Shown here piece after piece: positions 10,617 through 20,044 of a DNA stretch of 64,000 nucleotides (position 1 is its first letter; every line of letters starts with the position of its first letter). Both the position numbers and the translations under genes were made by a program. The notes under the pieces were generated by a model. It made no database searches. It saw only the letters and a program-made list of their open reading frames with translations, and was not told the origin of the DNA. The DNA lies in assembly GCF_017353175.1 (NCBI RefSeq), contig NZ_JAFMYW010000001.1:1342317-1406316 (forward strand), written 5' to 3'. This DNA comes from Fibrella forsythiae. GTDB taxonomy: Bacteria > Bacteroidota > Bacteroidia > Cytophagales > Spirosomataceae.

Positions 10617-11822
10617 ATGTCTCTCCCTAAGGCGAAAAAAGTACTCATTTCAGGAGCCAGTATTGCAGGCCCGACACTGGCTTTCTGGCTGGCTAAGTAT
10701 GGCTTTGCAGTCACTGTTGTTGAACGATCGGCATCTCTGCGTCTTGGTGGACAAAATATTGATGTAAACGGGCCAGCTCAGCTAATTGCCCAAAAAATGG
10801 GGATCGAAACCGCCATCCGGGCGGCTAATACGGGCGAAGTTGGGCTGCAGCTAATCGGCCAGAATAATCAGGTAGCAGCCGCCTTTCCTAAAGAAAGCTC
10901 GATGAGCGGAACCCAGGAGCTCGAAATTCTGCGGGGCGACCTGGTCAGCATTCTTTACGAAGCGACCAAAGAGGCAGTAAACTACCGGTTTGGCGATTCA
11001 ATTACAGGTCTGGAGCAGCACCCCGACGATGTTGCCGTAACCTTTTCGAGTGGTAAGACAGAACGCTTTCAGCTTGTCGTTGCTGCCGACGGTGTCCGAT
11101 CGAGTACTCGCCGACTGGTGTTCGGTGAGGAGCCTGTATTTACGTATCTGGGCCTGTACACCGCCTATTTGACTATACCCAGACGAGAGTCAGACAACGA
11201 CTGGTGGCGCTGGTATACGGCCGCCGACCGCCGAATCGTTATGCTCCGGCCCGACAATCAGGGGACCATACGCGCATCGGTCGCCTTCATGGAACCTGGT
11301 GAATCGTACGAAAAATTACCGCCCGAGGAGCAAAAACGGGTACTTAAAACCAGGCTGGCAGGTGCGGGCTGGGAAGCAGACCGGATCATTAACGCCATTG
11401 ATGAAACTCAGGATGTGTACTTCGACAAAATTGGTCAGATTAAAGCCCCGCGTTGGTCAGCAGGCCGGGTGGCAATGATTGGCGACGCAGCTTATTGCCC
11501 CACACCTCTAACCGGTAAGGGCACCACCCTGGCCATGGTTGGTGCTTACCTGTTGGCTGGCGAATTAGCCAGACACGAACGCTATCAGGACGCATTTGTC
11601 GCGTACGAAAAACGGATGCGTCCGTATGTAGAGGCGGTACAGAAGTTGCCACCGGGCGTGCCCTGGCTGGTCTATCCTAAGTCACACTTGGGCGTGTCCG
11701 TGCTGAATGCAGTTGCCGGACTTGTCGCCAGTAAGCCGGTTCAAAAACTGGTTAGCCTGTTTAGTCCCAAGCCTGATGACAAGCAGGAAGACGATGGCAT
11801 TGACCTCCCTGACTACGCCTGA
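10617..11822 (+). CDS. FAD-dependent monooxygenase (PHBH-fold)
   Basis: This 401 aa protein starts with a Rossmann dinucleotide motif (ISGASIAGPTLAFWLAKYGF, then VVER). It also has the NAD(P)H/FAD DG motif (VVAADGVRSSTRRLVFG) and the FAD ribityl-binding GDAAYCPTPLTGKGTTLAMV. This is the class A flavoprotein hydroxylase pattern, in the TetX/zeaxanthin-epoxidase-like group. It hydroxylates or epoxidises an unidentified substrate; some relatives inactivate tetracyclines, but nothing here shows that. It diverges from the epimerase gene across a 234-bp spacer in which I see no clear operator, and it converges with the YdeP-type gene. Confidence 0.92.
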   Translation: MSLPKAKKVLISGASIAGPTLAFWLAKYGFAVTVVERSASLRLGGQNIDVNGPAQLIAQKMGIETAIRAANTGEVGLQLIGQNNQVAAAFPKESSMSGTQELEILRGDLVSILYEATKEAVNYRFGDSITGLEQHPDDVAVTFSSGKTERFQLVVAADGVRSSTRRLVFGEEPVFTYLGLYTAYLTIPRRESDNDWWRWYTAADRRIVMLRPDNQGTIRASVAFMEPGESYEKLPPEEQKRVLKTRLAGAGWEADRIINAIDETQDVYFDKIGQIKAPRWSAGRVAMIGDAAYCPTPLTGKGTTLAMVGAYLLAGELARHERYQDAFVAYEKRMRPYVEAVQKLPPGVPWLVYPKSHLGVSVLNAVAGLVASKPVQKLVSLFSPKPDDKQEDDGIDLPDYA

Positions 11823-11884
11823 AGTAAATTGCCGGAGTTCAATTCCCGATCGACGCCCACTTTATCGACACAATAGGTTTACGT

Positions 11885-14182
11885 CTACTCGTTCGTCGGC
11901 GTTACGGTGACCACGATCGATTTGGAAATAGGCGTGTTGCTCTTCTCCGCCATCTGGTCGATGGGTACCAGGACATTGGTTTCCGGGTAGTAGGCCGCTA
12001 TACAACCACGCGGAATGTTGTAGGGCACCACAATAAATCGATGGGCGGTACGGGTCACGCCATCATAGTTGCTGTGCATATCAACCGTTTGCTTTTCCTG
12101 TAAGCCCAGATTGGCCATGTCGTCGGCGTGCATAAAGACCACCCGCCGTTCGTTATAAACACCCCGGTAGCGGTCATCATTGGCATAGACAGTCGTATTG
12201 AATTGATCCTGGCTGCGAATGGTCATCAACAGCAAGTTACCCGTTTGCAGTTCATGCCGCGTCGGTACGTTGACCGTAAAGTGCGCTTTCCCGTCAGTGG
12301 TTTTGGCAAAGTCCCGTTTGCGGGGGCCGTTGGGAATATAAAACCCGCCCGGCTTCCGAACTTTTTCATTATAGCCGTCAAACCCGTCGATTGTTTTAGC
12401 AATCAGGTCCCGAATCCGGTCATAATCAGCCACCAGACTGTCCCAGTCTATGGTTGATCGCTCATTCAGCGTGGCTTTGGCCAACCCCGCCACAATGGCA
12501 ACCTCACTTTTCAGATGCGGGGAAACCGCATCTACTACCCCATGTGACTGTGCTACTACGCCGGTGGTACTTTCGCAACTAACGAACTGCGGACCCGTTG
12601 CCTGCACATCCTGATCGGTGCGACCCAGGCAGGGAAGAATCAACGCTGTTTCGCCGTGAATCAGATGACTGCGGTTTAGCTTGGTCGATACATGCACGGT
12701 CAGTTTGCAGTGCCTCAGCGCCTCAGCCGTGTAATTCGTATCGGATATAGCCATGGCGAAGTTTCCTCCCAGTCCGAAAAAGACCTTGGCCTTGCCTTCG
12801 TGCATAGCCTTCACCGCTGCCACGGCGTCGTAGCCATGCTCATGGGGCGGGGTAAAGTTAAATTCTTTTTCCAGCGCCGCCAGCAATTCTGGTTTCGGTT
12901 TTTCGTAGACGCCCATTGTTCGGTCGCCCTGTACGTTGCTGTGTCCGCGAATGGGGCTGGCTCCTCCCCCTTTGATGCCGATACTCCCTTTCAGTAGCAA
13001 CAGATTGATGAGTTCACTAATGGTGGCAACACCATTTTTGTGTTGAGTCAATCCCATGGCCCAGATGATTACCAGCTTAGGCGTGTACTTGAAGAGATCG
13101 ACAGCTTCCTGAATCTGAGCCACCGTTAGCCCGCATTGGGAAGCCAGATCATCAAGGTCAAAGTGGTCAAGGCTTTTCACGAAGTCCTCGTAACCCGACG
13201 TGTATGTATTGATGAACGCCTGATCGAGTACCTTGCCCGGCGTCTTCTTTTCTTCCTCCAGCAGCAGTTTGCACATCGCTTTCAGCAGCGCCAGGTCAGA
13301 GTTGATACGTACCTGCAGAAATACGTCGGTCAATTTTTCACCGCCCAACAGCATATCGCGCGGACTTTGCGGGTATTTGAACGCCAGCAGTCCTGCTTCG
13401 TGCAACGGATTGACGGCAATGATCTTCCCACCGTTGCGTTTCATCTTCTCCATCGGCGTCAGCATTCGGGGGGCCGTCGTGCCCGGATTCTGCCCCATGA
13501 TCATCACGACGTCGGCCGTTTCGTAATCCTCGTACGTCACCGTTGCTTTTCCCAACCCGAGCGTCTCCGTTAAAGCAACGGTGGTCGATTCATGGCACAT
13601 GTTGGAACAGTCGGGCATGTTATTGGTCCCGAACATTTTCACAAAGAGCTGGTAGAGGTAAGCGGCCTCATTGCTGGTGCGGCCCGACGTGTAGAAAATG
13701 GCCTCATTCGGCGAGTCAAGCGCGTTGAGTTGATCAGCCATGAGTTGAAAGGCGTCGGACCACTCGATAGGTACGTAGTGCGTAGCGCCGGGCCGCAAGA
13801 TCATGGGCTGCGTCAACCGCCCCTGCTGCCCTAACCAGAGATCGCTTTTCTCCAGTAAGTCAGCCACCGAGTACCGCTGAAAAAGCACGGGAGAGGCCGT
13901 ATGTTTGGTCATGACCTCATCGGCCACGGCTTTGGCACCGCTTTCGCAATACTCAGCAATAGCCGACCGCTTCCCGTCGGGGTCGGGCCAGGCGCAGGAT
14001 GGACAGTCGAACCCGTCTTTCTGATTCAGATTGACAAGGGCCTTCCAGCCACGACCAACGCCCGTTCCGCGCAACACATGCTCAAACGATTTAGCAATGG
14101 CCGTCATACCGGCCGCCTCCGTTTTAGGTTTGCCTAGTTCAAGGTCACCCGTAAACTCTTCCGGTGGGGTATTCTGATTCAT
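11885..14182 (-). CDS. FdhF/YdeP-family molybdopterin oxidoreductase
   Basis: This 765 aa protein is of the molybdopterin oxidoreductase superfamily. Near the N-terminus DGFDCPSCAWPDPDGKRSAI and CESGAKA mark the cysteine-containing segment typical of YdeP-type proteins. The long catalytic domain follows (IFYTSGRTSNEAAYLYQLF, then MIMGQNPGTTAPRM), and a C-terminal molydopterin-dinucleotide-binding domain contains TIRSQDQFNTTVY. There is no Tat signal, so it is cytoplasmic. E. coli YdeP is linked to acid resistance, but the reaction is unknown. The catalase-fold gene lies 124 bp upstream on the same strand, which suggests an oxidative or acid stress context. Confidence 0.93.
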   Translation of the reverse strand: MNQNTPPEEFTGDLELGKPKTEAAGMTAIAKSFEHVLRGTGVGRGWKALVNLNQKDGFDCPSCAWPDPDGKRSAIAEYCESGAKAVADEVMTKHTASPVLFQRYSVADLLEKSDLWLGQQGRLTQPMILRPGATHYVPIEWSDAFQLMADQLNALDSPNEAIFYTSGRTSNEAAYLYQLFVKMFGTNNMPDCSNMCHESTTVALTETLGLGKATVTYEDYETADVVMIMGQNPGTTAPRMLTPMEKMKRNGGKIIAVNPLHEAGLLAFKYPQSPRDMLLGGEKLTDVFLQVRINSDLALLKAMCKLLLEEEKKTPGKVLDQAFINTYTSGYEDFVKSLDHFDLDDLASQCGLTVAQIQEAVDLFKYTPKLVIIWAMGLTQHKNGVATISELINLLLLKGSIGIKGGGASPIRGHSNVQGDRTMGVYEKPKPELLAALEKEFNFTPPHEHGYDAVAAVKAMHEGKAKVFFGLGGNFAMAISDTNYTAEALRHCKLTVHVSTKLNRSHLIHGETALILPCLGRTDQDVQATGPQFVSCESTTGVVAQSHGVVDAVSPHLKSEVAIVAGLAKATLNERSTIDWDSLVADYDRIRDLIAKTIDGFDGYNEKVRKPGGFYIPNGPRKRDFAKTTDGKAHFTVNVPTRHELQTGNLLLMTIRSQDQFNTTVYANDDRYRGVYNERRVVFMHADDMANLGLQEKQTVDMHSNYDGVTRTAHRFIVVPYNIPRGCIAAYYPETNVLVPIDQMAEKSNTPISKSIVVTVTPTNE

Positions 14183-14306
14183 AGGTTGTTTTAAGAAAAA
14201 CTGGTTGTCGATGAACAGTTACGCGCAAACGCCAGCGGTTACAGCGAGCAACCTTCTGGCGTTTGACCTTCTGTAGAAACCGATAAACTGAGTAAGCGTA
14301 TTAACC

Positions 14307-15401
14307 TTACTTCACATCTGCCGGATTTGCTGATTTACCGTACATGTTTCGGCGGAAATCGGCGGATGCTTTATAGGTCGCCTGACGTGCCCGCTGAATG
14401 ACGCCTAGTGGACGGTGAGCAGCCAGCCCATGCCAGGGACTGAAATACATCTTGTCATCGACCACCGCCGATCGCTCGTCCGACCAGCCGATTTGAGGCG
14501 ATATGGTCACCTTGCCAACGGTGAGGTAAGGACTTTCCTCTTCCGGCCATTCTACCGACGCATCTTCTACCGGCATTTTTTCAATATCGGTCGATAGCTG
14601 AACGCGCAATTCCCATTCCCCGCCATTGCCGGCAAAAAAATCCTGCAACAGGTGGCGCAGGGCGTAATCGTCGCTGTCGATGTCGATGGATTTGTCTTTA
14701 AGAGAAGTCAGGTTGGACGTTACTGGCGTCAGGGAAAACTTAGCCATGTAATCACCGTATAAAAAAGCAGCCTGCGAGTAGTAGGTATCGCCCATAGGGT
14801 GCGTGGCGAGTTGACCGCCCATACCGGCCATTACGCCCGCATCGGAACCGGTAACTTTTTCAACCACTTCACCAGCAGCCCGCAACACTTTGGAAAGACC
14901 TTCTTTAAAGCCCTCCGCTTTGTTGGTCAGGGCATCGAACCGTTTCAGACCGTTCAGGAAATCTTTTAGTTTTTGCGGAAAAACAGGGCTGTTCACCAGA
15001 ATAAAATCCTGCGTATCCTGCTCATCTGAACCCGGCAGGCGTTCGCCATCCACGCCCGACACCTTGAAGGAGATACCACGGGGCGTTGATACACTGTCGG
15101 GCAATACATCACCCGGTTGCGTGGAGATGCGGGCCACGATTGGGTACGTGCCGGGTTTGGCGAAAAGACCCTGCGCGAGGTAAGAAGGCAGGTTGTCATA
15201 CACCTGCAGTTCACCCTTCAGAAGCGCATGGCTTTTAGCGTGCACACTGCGTATGGCATGGCCCTGCGACTGATAGGTTTTCTGCTGAATCTCCGCCATT
15301 GTGGCAATTATTTCCTGGATGGTCTCGGCTTCATCGGGCTCGGGTTGTTCATACGCAGGATCGTAACGTAATGGCTTAAATTGGTCAGGGGCTTGGTTCA
15401 T
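14307..15401 (-). CDS. Catalase-fold haem protein (catalase family)
   Basis: The protein is 364 aa from the preferred start at 15401 (MNQAPDQF); 13 upstream codons are open but uncharacteristic. The distal His region reads RSVHAKSHALLKGEL, followed by PIVARISTQPGDVLPDSVST and PRGISFKVSG, as in compact catalase-family proteins. Near the C-terminus RQATY fits the R-x-x-x-Y proximal haem ligand. It is shorter than classic monofunctional catalases (about 480+ aa) and belongs to the SrpA/allene-oxide-synthase-like branch, so it may act as an organic peroxidase rather than a catalase. No signal peptide is apparent. It lies upstream of the YdeP-type gene. Confidence 0.88.
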   Translation of the reverse strand: MNQAPDQFKPLRYDPAYEQPEPDEAETIQEIIATMAEIQQKTYQSQGHAIRSVHAKSHALLKGELQVYDNLPSYLAQGLFAKPGTYPIVARISTQPGDVLPDSVSTPRGISFKVSGVDGERLPGSDEQDTQDFILVNSPVFPQKLKDFLNGLKRFDALTNKAEGFKEGLSKVLRAAGEVVEKVTGSDAGVMAGMGGQLATHPMGDTYYSQAAFLYGDYMAKFSLTPVTSNLTSLKDKSIDIDSDDYALRHLLQDFFAGNGGEWELRVQLSTDIEKMPVEDASVEWPEEESPYLTVGKVTISPQIGWSDERSAVVDDKMYFSPWHGLAAHRPLGVIQRARQATYKASADFRRNMYGKSANPADVK

Positions 15402-15566
15402 CACTGTTAATTTTTTCGTTTCAAGACAAACCTGACGCACCTGTCAATGTTTTATTTCTCGCGGGAAAGGGCATAGAAAAATACCCTCCTTATCTAGCTA
15501 TGGTCACCGGAGGCTGAGGATAAAGCACCAGTCGAAACGTACTAGCAACGTACCTGGACCTACTCG

Positions 15567-15896
15567 TTATAAATCGTCCTCGTCATCTTTGAAAGAGCGG
15601 AAAGCACGGTTGAGTTCGTCAAAGGTTTTCACGTTGCCTTGCTGCTTGGCCAGTAATAGACCAAAGTCGTAGAGTTCGGCGGCCCGATCGCGGTTGCCCA
15701 AGTCGGTATAAAGCTGGGCGGCGTGGTAGTATGTCGGCAGGTATTGAGGGTGATCGGTCAACAGCCGTTCGAAGTAATGCTGCGCCTGGCTGGGGTTCTC
15801 CGTCAGGTATTCCATACCGAGAGCATAAACATTAAAGGGTTCGCCGGGTTCATCTTGGACAAACTGAAGGAGTTGTTGGATACGTTCCTGATTCAT
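15567..15896 (-). CDS. Small tetratricopeptide-repeat protein
   Basis: This 109 aa protein is alpha-helical with about two TPR units (FNVYALGMEYLTENPSQAQHY, then YLPTYYHAAQLYTDLGNRDR; the first is quoted by its start only as a locator) and an acidic C-terminus (FKDDEDDL). TPR units form protein-binding scaffolds. There is no signal peptide. It diverges from etfB across a family B inverted repeat. The partner is unknown. Confidence 0.8.
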   Translation of the reverse strand: MNQERIQQLLQFVQDEPGEPFNVYALGMEYLTENPSQAQHYFERLLTDHPQYLPTYYHAAQLYTDLGNRDRAAELYDFGLLLAKQQGNVKTFDELNRAFRSFKDDEDDL

Positions 15897-15961
15897 GAGT
15901 TAGTAAGAAAAGTAGTATGCATGCATACCATTTTGAAAATCGTGTGTAATTTCGCCAAATC

Positions 15962-16084
15962 AAACTGTTTACCGTTTACTGTATACTGTCTTATGTGGCG
16001 CTGCTAACTGAGACAGACTGCTACAAGCGAAGCACCGCGACGGCGGATCGCAGAAGACGGTAAATAGTAAACTGAAAACTAAAC
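15962..16084. repeat. Intergenic inverted repeat, family B copy 2
   Basis: The left arm around 15962-15992 (AAACTGTTTACCGTTTACTG) imperfectly pairs with 16052-16084, which carries GTAAACTGAAAACTAAAC. The composition and arm words match the copies at 4146 and 16836, but this copy is the most diverged. It fills the divergent TPR/etfB spacer. Confidence 0.6.
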
Positions 16085-16092
16085 GCCAGTCT

Positions 16093-16830
16093 ATGAAAAT
16101 CTTAGTGTGCGTCACGAGTGTGCCCGACACAACGACCAAAATTACGTTCACCGATAACAACACCAAGTTCAATAAAGCGGGAGTTCAGTTCATCACCGGA
16201 CCCTACGACGACTACGCCTTGGCGCGGGCCGTTGAGCTGAAAGAGAAGCTGGGCGCTTCGGTAACGGTTTTCAACGTAGGCGAGGCCGATGCTGAACCGG
16301 TGATCCGCAAATGTCTGGCCATCGGTGCCGACGATGCTATCCGGGTGAACGCCGAACCAATCGACGCGTATTTCGTGGCTGAACAAATTGCCGCAGTGGC
16401 CAAAGAGACGCCTTACGACCTGATTTTGATGGGTCGCGAGTCGATCGATTATAACGGCGGTCAGGTACACGGTATCGTAGGTGAACTGTTGGGTATCCCG
16501 TCGATTTCGCCCGTGATGAAGCTGGATATCGACGGCACTACCGCCAAGATGACCCGCGAAATCGAAGGCGGCAAAGAAGATATCGAAGCGCAATTACCAC
16601 TGGTACTTGGTTGCCAGGAGCCTATCGCTGAATGGAAGATTCCAAACATGCGTGGCATCATGACGGCCCGGACAAAGCCGCTGAAAATTGTTCAGCCCGC
16701 CGGTCAGGATTCACTCACAACCGTAGCCAGCTACGAACTGCCCGCCCCCCGTGGCAGCGTGAAAATGATCCCCGCCGACGAAGCCGAAACGCTCATCACA
16801 CTCCTGCGTACCGAAGCAAAAGTCATCTAA
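16093..16830 (+). CDS. etfB: Electron transfer flavoprotein beta subunit
   Basis: This 245 aa protein starts MKILVCVTSVPDTTTKITF, the usual EtfB N-terminus. It has the family segment MGRESIDYNGGQVHGIVGEL near 115-135 and the C-terminal arm KPLKIV that wraps EtfA. With EtfA it forms a soluble FAD-containing carrier passing electrons from acyl-CoA dehydrogenases to a quinone oxidoreductase. etfA follows 129 bp downstream on the same strand, but the gap is occupied by a family B inverted repeat, which is unusual for a two-gene operon whose subunits are needed 1:1. Confidence 0.96.
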   Translation: MKILVCVTSVPDTTTKITFTDNNTKFNKAGVQFITGPYDDYALARAVELKEKLGASVTVFNVGEADAEPVIRKCLAIGADDAIRVNAEPIDAYFVAEQIAAVAKETPYDLILMGRESIDYNGGQVHGIVGELLGIPSISPVMKLDIDGTTAKMTREIEGGKEDIEAQLPLVLGCQEPIAEWKIPNMRGIMTARTKPLKIVQPAGQDSLTTVASYELPAPRGSVKMIPADEAETLITLLRTEAKVI

Positions 16831-16835
16831 AAACT

Positions 16836-16954
16836 AGTTTACTGTTTTCTGTTTACCCGCACGCACCGGCGAACCGGTTTACTGTTGCGCTGCATACAGC
16901 CAACCATAAAGTATAGCGGAGCAACAGAAAACAGCAAACTGTAAACTGTAAACT
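16836..16954. repeat. Intergenic inverted repeat between etfB and etfA, family B copy 3
   Basis: The left arm 16836-16856 (AGTTTACTGTTTTCTGTTTA...) pairs with the right arm 16924-16954, which contains tandem GTAAACT words. The segment 16922-16941 is identical to 4211-4230. The central part contains a small GC-rich CCGGCGAACCGG hairpin. Confidence 0.75.
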
Positions 16955-16959
16955 CGTTT

Positions 16960-17925
16960 ATGTCTGTCTTAATCTTTGCTGAACTCGACGAAGGGAAGCT
17001 CAAAAAGTCCTCGCAGGAGGCCATTTTTTACGGTTCTAAAGTAGCCGGTATGCTGGGTACGTCGGCAACGGCCGTTGTCATTGGCGCCGCTGACCAGAAC
17101 GAACTTGCCACGGCAGGGCGATTTGGTGCTACGAAAGTGTTGCATGCGGCTGACGCCAAACTGAACGAAGTAAACGGCATGGCCTACGCGTCGGTTGTGG
17201 CGGCGGCAGCCCAGCAGGAAGGCGCGAAAGTGGTCGTACTGGCCAAATCATCCCTGGGTGATGCAATGGCAGCACGGCTGGCTGGCAAACTGAAAGCAGG
17301 TCTGGCTCCGAACGTGATCGATCTTCCTGATCTGAGCAACGGCTTTCGCGTGAAGACCAGTATTTATACAGGTAAAGCCTTCGCCTATAATGAGTTGAAG
17401 GCCGACGTGAAGATTCTGGCGATCAAAAAGAATACAATTGCTCCCGAAGAAACGGATGCCACGGCCAGCGTAGAAGCCTTTACGCCAACTGTTGCCGATA
17501 GCGATTTCGTGCTGAAAGTGACCAATACCGAGAAGGCAACGGGCGATATTCTACTACCTGAAGCTGATCTTGTGGTATCAGCCGGCCGTGGCTTGAAAGG
17601 GCCCGAAAACTGGGGTATTGTTGAAGACCTGGCTAAAGCGCTTCATGCGGCTACGGCCTGCTCAAAACCCGTATCGGATCTGGATTGGCGGCCTCACCAT
17701 GAGCACGTTGGTCAGACCGGGATCAAGGTGAGCCCAAACCTGTATATCGCTGCTGGTATTTCGGGAGCCATTCAGCACCTGGCGGGGGTAAACTCGTCGA
17801 AAGTGATTGTGGTGATCAATAAGGATCCTGATGCACCGTTCTTCAAATCGGCCGACTACGGTATTGTTGGTGATGTATTTGAGGTTTTACCCAAACTGAC
17901 AAAAGCCGTTCAGGCTTTGAACTAG
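16960..17925 (+). CDS. etfA: Electron transfer flavoprotein alpha subunit
   Basis: At 321 aa, the N-terminal Rossmann-like domain begins MSVLIFAELDEGKLKKSSQE. The C-terminal FAD-binding domain is intact: SAGRGLKGPENWGIVEDLAK, then HVGQTGIKVSPNLYIAAGIS, then GAIQHLAGVNSSKVIVVINK and DPDAPFFKSADYGIVGD. This is the standard length for EtfA. It pairs with EtfB; no EtfQO gene is visible in the window. A strong terminator follows at 17981. Confidence 0.96.
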   Translation: MSVLIFAELDEGKLKKSSQEAIFYGSKVAGMLGTSATAVVIGAADQNELATAGRFGATKVLHAADAKLNEVNGMAYASVVAAAAQQEGAKVVVLAKSSLGDAMAARLAGKLKAGLAPNVIDLPDLSNGFRVKTSIYTGKAFAYNELKADVKILAIKKNTIAPEETDATASVEAFTPTVADSDFVLKVTNTEKATGDILLPEADLVVSAGRGLKGPENWGIVEDLAKALHAATACSKPVSDLDWRPHHEHVGQTGIKVSPNLYIAAGISGAIQHLAGVNSSKVIVVINKDPDAPFFKSADYGIVGDVFEVLPKLTKAVQALN

Positions 17926-17980
17926 TTGCATTGTACGACGCGAATCTGTCTGGTAATCAAACAAATCGCTGACTATATTG

Positions 17981-18019
17981 AGGCACCTCTACCTTGATCT
18001 TGGTAGGGGTGCCTTTTTC
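17981..18019 (+). terminator. Rho-independent terminator after etfA
   Basis: A 13-bp stem (17981-17993 with 18002-18014, one G-T pair, 8-base loop) is followed by TTTTTC. It lies 55 bp past the etfA stop and separates etfBA from the next operon. Confidence 0.88.
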
Positions 18020-18104
18020 GTTGTTTATACTTACAAAAGTAAAAGCGCAACGAACCGTTCTACCCCTGCGTACTGATTATTATAAACGGTAACTGCTTGA
18101 ACTG

Positions 18105-18632
18105 ATGAATCGCTACACTTTCTTAAAAAATCTCGGATTTCGGGGAGCCGCCCTGATGGCTGTGCTGACTTCCTGCGTTCATGAGGAGGACACCTACGTA
18201 CCTGCGCTGACCTTAAATTCTCAGGGCCAGACTGTAACGGGACCAAATGGCACAACCGTCAGTTCATCGACTTCAACCTCTGTCGGTACGCCAACCAGTA
18301 CTACAGCTTCCTCATCTGACATATTGGGCGTGGCGAACCCACTGCTCAAGATCAATCTGGCCACGACTACTGCCCTGAAGAATGTGGGCGGCTACATCGT
18401 GTCTGGCGGCATCGTCGTGGCCAAGGTGAGTGCAACCGCCTACGCTGCCGTTACCCAAACTTGCAGCCACGAGCCTAAACGGCAGGTTATCTATAGTGGC
18501 AGTGTATTTTATTGCACCGCCCACGGTGCTCAGTTCAATATCGACGGTTCTGGCCGAAACAGCCTTGCCGGTCGCGGTATTACTGCTTATAAGGTTATCA
18601 CCGACGGGACAACCCTGGTGGTTTATAGCTAG
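18105..18632 (+). CDS. Rieske [2Fe-2S] domain lipoprotein
   Basis: This 175 aa protein has a lipoprotein signal ending at Leu-Thr-Ser-Cys24, a Ser/Thr-rich linker (about 45-70) and a C-terminal Rieske domain. The cluster ligands are C120-S-H122 and C137-T-A-H140 (YCTAHGAQF), spaced more tightly than in cytochrome bc1 Rieske proteins and without the disulphide cysteines. It is expected to be a membrane-anchored extracytoplasmic electron carrier. The thioredoxin gene starts 34 bp downstream, so it heads a probable five-gene redox operon (18105-21506). Confidence 0.9.
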   Translation: MNRYTFLKNLGFRGAALMAVLTSCVHEEDTYVPALTLNSQGQTVTGPNGTTVSSSTSTSVGTPTSTTASSSDILGVANPLLKINLATTTALKNVGGYIVSGGIVVAKVSATAYAAVTQTCSHEPKRQVIYSGSVFYCTAHGAQFNIDGSGRNSLAGRGITAYKVITDGTTLVVYS

Positions 18633-18666
18633 TTTTCGTCTTTATCCGTAACGCCAATTTTCACCT

Positions 18667-19110
18667 ATGAAGTCCCTATTTACTTTCCTGCTGATCCTGG
18701 GAATGGCCAACGCGCCGCAGTGGCAGCTAAACATGGAACAGGCCAAAACAGAGGCCAAGACCAACCATAAGTTCATTCTACTCAACTTCTCCGGCTCTGA
18801 CTGGTGTGGACCCTGCATCAAACTCAAAAAAGAGGTATTTGAGTCAGAAGCGTTTTTGAGCTACGCCGATAAAAACCTGGTACTGGTTCGCGCCGATTTC
18901 CCCCGCTCGAAAAAGAATCAGCTAAGCCCACAACAGACGACCCACAACGAAAGTCTTGCCGAACGCTACAATCCGGAAGGACAATTTCCGCTCACCGTCC
19001 TGATCGACGCCTCGGGTAAAGAGTTGAAACATTGGGTTGGCTATCCGGCTACATTGAACGTGCAAACGCTTGTTAACGAGATAGATGCCCAGCACGCCGC
19101 TGCTCACTGA
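18667..19110 (+). CDS. Exported thioredoxin-family protein
   Basis: This 147 aa protein has a short N-terminal hydrophobic signal (LFTFLLILGMANA) and a thioredoxin fold with the redox site W46-C47-G-P-C50 in FSGSDWCGPCIKL. The cis-Pro region is QFPLTVLIDASGKEL. It probably reduces or forms disulphides in the periplasm. Its 3' end overlaps the ApbE gene by 26 bp, a strong sign of co-translation. In this gene order thioredoxin-like proteins commonly accompany ApbE, DUF4266 and DUF3570; keeping the DUF4266 tail cysteines reduced is a plausible job but is inference. Confidence 0.9.
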   Translation: MKSLFTFLLILGMANAPQWQLNMEQAKTEAKTNHKFILLNFSGSDWCGPCIKLKKEVFESEAFLSYADKNLVLVRADFPRSKKNQLSPQQTTHNESLAERYNPEGQFPLTVLIDASGKELKHWVGYPATLNVQTLVNEIDAQHAAAH

Positions 19111-20044
19111 CCCGGCGGGTCAATTGCATAAAAAAGTGCTGCGATTGATGGGTAACCGGTTCGAGATCAGCGCTGTAACGACCGATGCTGCTTTTGCTGA
19201 GACCGCCATCGACGCCGCCATCGATGAAGTGAGCCGGATTGAAGCGCTATTGACAACGTTTCACTCCGACAGTCAGACGAACCAGATCAATGCCCAGGCG
19301 GGTATTTCCCCGGTGAGGGTTGATCAGGAGGTGTTTGCCCTTATTGGTCGATCACTAAAGCTCTCAGAACTGACCCAGGGCGCGTTCGACATCACCTACG
19401 GCTCGATTGATCAGCGGCTCTGGAATTTCGACACGACGATGACGGCCCTGCCCGACCGCGAAATGGCCCGGCAAGCAGTTCGGCTCATCAATTACCGAAA
19501 CGTATTACTAAACGAAGCCGATAATAGCGTTTTCCTTCGCGAGAAAGGCATGCGAATTGGTTTCGGCGGTATCGGGAAAGGGTACGCCGCCGAACGCGCC
19601 AGGTACGTTATGGCCCGGTTGGGCGTAACGTCGGGCGTGGTAAACGCGGCGGGTGACCTGACGGCTTGGGGAAAACAACCCAACGGCGAACCCTGGACCA
19701 TCGGCATTGCTGACCCAAACACGCGCCAAGCGGCTTTTTCCAAATTATCGATCAGCGGATTTGCCGTGGCAACGTCGGGCGATTACGAAAAATACGTGCT
19801 GATCGCCGGAAAACGCTACAGCCACACCATCGACCCGCGAACGGGTTACCCGGTAACGGGCTTGAAAAGCGTCACGATTCTGGCGCCAAACGCCGAGCTT
19901 GCCGATGCACTGGCCACGCCGGTCATGGTCATGGGTCGAAGCGTGGGACTACACCTGATCAACCAAATGCCGCAGGTCGGCTGCATCCTGATCGACGATA
20001 ACGACCGGCTCTTTACGTCAAAAAATATTCGCCTACACGCATGA
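19085..20044 (+). CDS. apbE: FAD:protein FMN transferase (ApbE family)
   Basis: At 319 aa, ApbE family features include LMGNRFEISAV near residue 21, the GAFDITYGS segment, FGGIGKGYAAERARYVM with SGVVNAAGDLTAWG (FAD/metal region), and YSHTIDPRTGYPV with the catalytic H-x-I-D-P-R-T-G pattern. ApbE enzymes move FMN from FAD onto a Ser/Thr in exported redox proteins. I see no obvious signal peptide or lipobox in the first 30 residues, unlike many ApbE proteins. It overlaps the upstream thioredoxin gene by 26 bp and the DUF4266 gene by 4 bp, so all three are translated together. Confidence 0.94.
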   Translation: MPSTPLLTDPAGQLHKKVLRLMGNRFEISAVTTDAAFAETAIDAAIDEVSRIEALLTTFHSDSQTNQINAQAGISPVRVDQEVFALIGRSLKLSELTQGAFDITYGSIDQRLWNFDTTMTALPDREMARQAVRLINYRNVLLNEADNSVFLREKGMRIGFGGIGKGYAAERARYVMARLGVTSGVVNAAGDLTAWGKQPNGEPWTIGIADPNTRQAAFSKLSISGFAVATSGDYEKYVLIAGKRYSHTIDPRTGYPVTGLKSVTILAPNAELADALATPVMVMGRSVGLHLINQMPQVGCILIDDNDRLFTSKNIRLHA